DNA of 64,000 bases from Nocardia speluncae NBRC 108251. GTDB lineage: Bacteria; Actinomycetota; Actinomycetes; Mycobacteriales; Mycobacteriaceae. Positions 63,554 through 64,000 of this stretch are shown one piece after another; positions within the stretch are counted from its first letter, which is position 1, and the number at the start of each line of letters is the position of its first letter. The stretch spans positions 1 through 64,000 of the forward strand of contig NZ_BDBZ01000019.1 in assembly GCF_001613245.1 (NCBI RefSeq). Direction: 5' to 3'. The translations under genes were made by a program, and so were the position numbers. The notes under the pieces were generated by a model, which worked only from the letters and a program-made list of their open reading frames with translations, did not search any database and was not told the origin of the DNA.

Positions 63554-64000
63554 AACTGCTGGTCACCGGAGGTGCGGGCTATGTCGGCGCCACCGTCGCT
63601 CGCATGGCACGCGACGCCGGCCACCAGGTCGTCATCGTCGACGACCTCTCCCGCAACGACGATCGCCAGGTCCCCTCCGGCGTGGTCTTCGCGCGGCTAC
63701 GCGTCCACGACATCGCCGATGTCCTCACCGCTGAGGCCGGTTTCGACGCGGTCCTGCACTTCGCCGGCCTCATCGCCGCCGGCGAATCCATGGCACATCC
63801 GGAATGGCACTGGGACAACAACACCCGTGCCTCGCTAGCCCTCCTCGACGCCATGCGCGCCGCCGAGGTCGGCAAACTGGTGTTCTCCTCCACCGCCGCC
63901 GTCTACGGCGAACCGACCGAACTGCCCCTCACCGAAACCTCACCCACCAACCCGGTCAACACCTACGGCGACACCAAACTCGCCGTCGACCGCGCCATCG
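63550..64000 (+). CDS. NAD-dependent sugar epimerase/dehydratase, GalE-like (partial)
   Basis: The first 150 residues of an extended SDR, cut by the window edge. NAD site VTGGAGYVGATVA (residues about 5-17), DDLSRND after the second strand as in UDP-glucose 4-epimerases, LHFAGLIAAGES, catalytic STAAVYGEP and YGDTK (Tyr and Lys). The NDD-x-RQ stretch resembles GalE, but substrate specificity lies partly in the missing half. Start ATG 63550 overlaps the previous stop. With the nucleotidyltransferase it points to sugar-nucleotide chemistry next to the ThiC paralogue. Confidence 0.85.
   Translation, partial: MKLLVTGGAGYVGATVARMARDAGHQVVIVDDLSRNDDRQVPSGVVFARLRVHDIADVLTAEAGFDAVLHFAGLIAAGESMAHPEWHWDNNTRASLALLDAMRAAEVGKLVFSSTAAVYGEPTELPLTETSPTNPVNTYGDTKLAVDRAI

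Larger units (their letters stand above)
48371..64000. mobile_element. Putative integrated genomic island (left end at tRNA-Leu; right end outside window)
   Basis: Begins directly after tRNA-Leu. It contains a tyrosine integrase at 48972, an AbrB-like gene, several long palindromes, then DUF488, P450s, oxidase, a fusion NTPase, a ThiC paralogue and sugar genes. None of these belongs to the conserved fas neighbourhood that I recall in mycobacteria. Several genes look less GC-rich than the core genes to the left. The direct repeat of the tRNA 3' end that should mark the right boundary is not found in the window. Confidence 0.6.

Overview
The window looks like a chromosomal stretch of a mycolic-acid actinomycete, most likely Nocardia or a close relative. 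The base composition is high-GC. It carries a single-chain type I fatty acid synthase with its own phosphopantetheinyl transferase, a CmrA-like mycolate reductase, a DesA3-type desaturase with its reductase, an LdtMt2-like lipoprotein transpeptidase, and many GTG or TTG starts. From memory, several neighbour pairs match Mycobacterium tuberculosis (gdh-ettA-ssb, Rv2476c-2478c; cmrA-orn, Rv2509/2511; ldtMt2, Rv2518c; DUF3618-bcp, Rv2520c-2521; acpS-fas, Rv2523c-2524c). I therefore read positions 1 to about 48,370 as core chromosome with a few accessory inserts.

Core part. 1-8,030 (minus strand): NAD-glutamate dehydrogenase (cut by the window edge), EttA, an SSB paralogue, a PLP threonine/serine dehydratase and a CopD-CtaG fusion. 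8,164-9,592: tRNA-Arg(TCT), followed by an unrecognised protein resembling a dead tyrosine recombinase. 10,129-11,860: CmrA-like SDR, oligoribonuclease, tRNA-His(GTG). 11,880-17,800: DUF4389 membrane protein, MscS channel, two small unknown genes, and the desaturase/reductase operon with a divergent TetR regulator and a palindromic operator. 17,813-26,100: MFS exporter, tRNA-Lys(CTT), L,D-transpeptidase, a three-gene ABC exporter and an FadH-like flavin reductase. 26,833-31,900: secreted transglycosylase, a small unknown protein, acyltransferase-3/SGNH protein, Excalibur protein, DUF3618 and Bcp. 32,039-35,650: a TetR-controlled DrrAB-like exporter and a further TetR. 35,883-38,030: a small accessory patch (phosphotransferase, NUDIX, truncated regulator). 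38,118-47,902: acpS and the 9.3-kb fas gene, preceded by a cluster of CCCTCAY repeats.

Accessory part. Downstream of tRNA-Leu(TAG), at about 48,371, the character changes. An AbrB-like protein, a tyrosine integrase, long perfect palindromes, a DUF488 protein with a convergent Cys-motif partner, and then two divergent gene sets suggest an element integrated at the tRNA-Leu 3' end. It runs past the right edge of the window.

The most unusual content is at 52,369-64,000. On the minus strand are two P450-like proteins without a recognisable ExxR motif, an acyl-CoA oxidase-like flavoprotein and a coupled 71-residue protein. On the plus strand are a 1,040-residue fusion (HTH, P-loop NTPase, HEAT-like repeats, hexulose-phosphate-synthase-like domain), a GNAT acetyltransferase, a ThiC paralogue with a CX2CX3C cluster motif, a nucleotidyltransferase and a sugar epimerase. 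The two sets share a 240-bp divergent promoter region with an inverted repeat. My reading, which is inference, is an uncharacterised biosynthetic or signalling system built around a ThiC-like radical enzyme and sugar or nucleotide chemistry.
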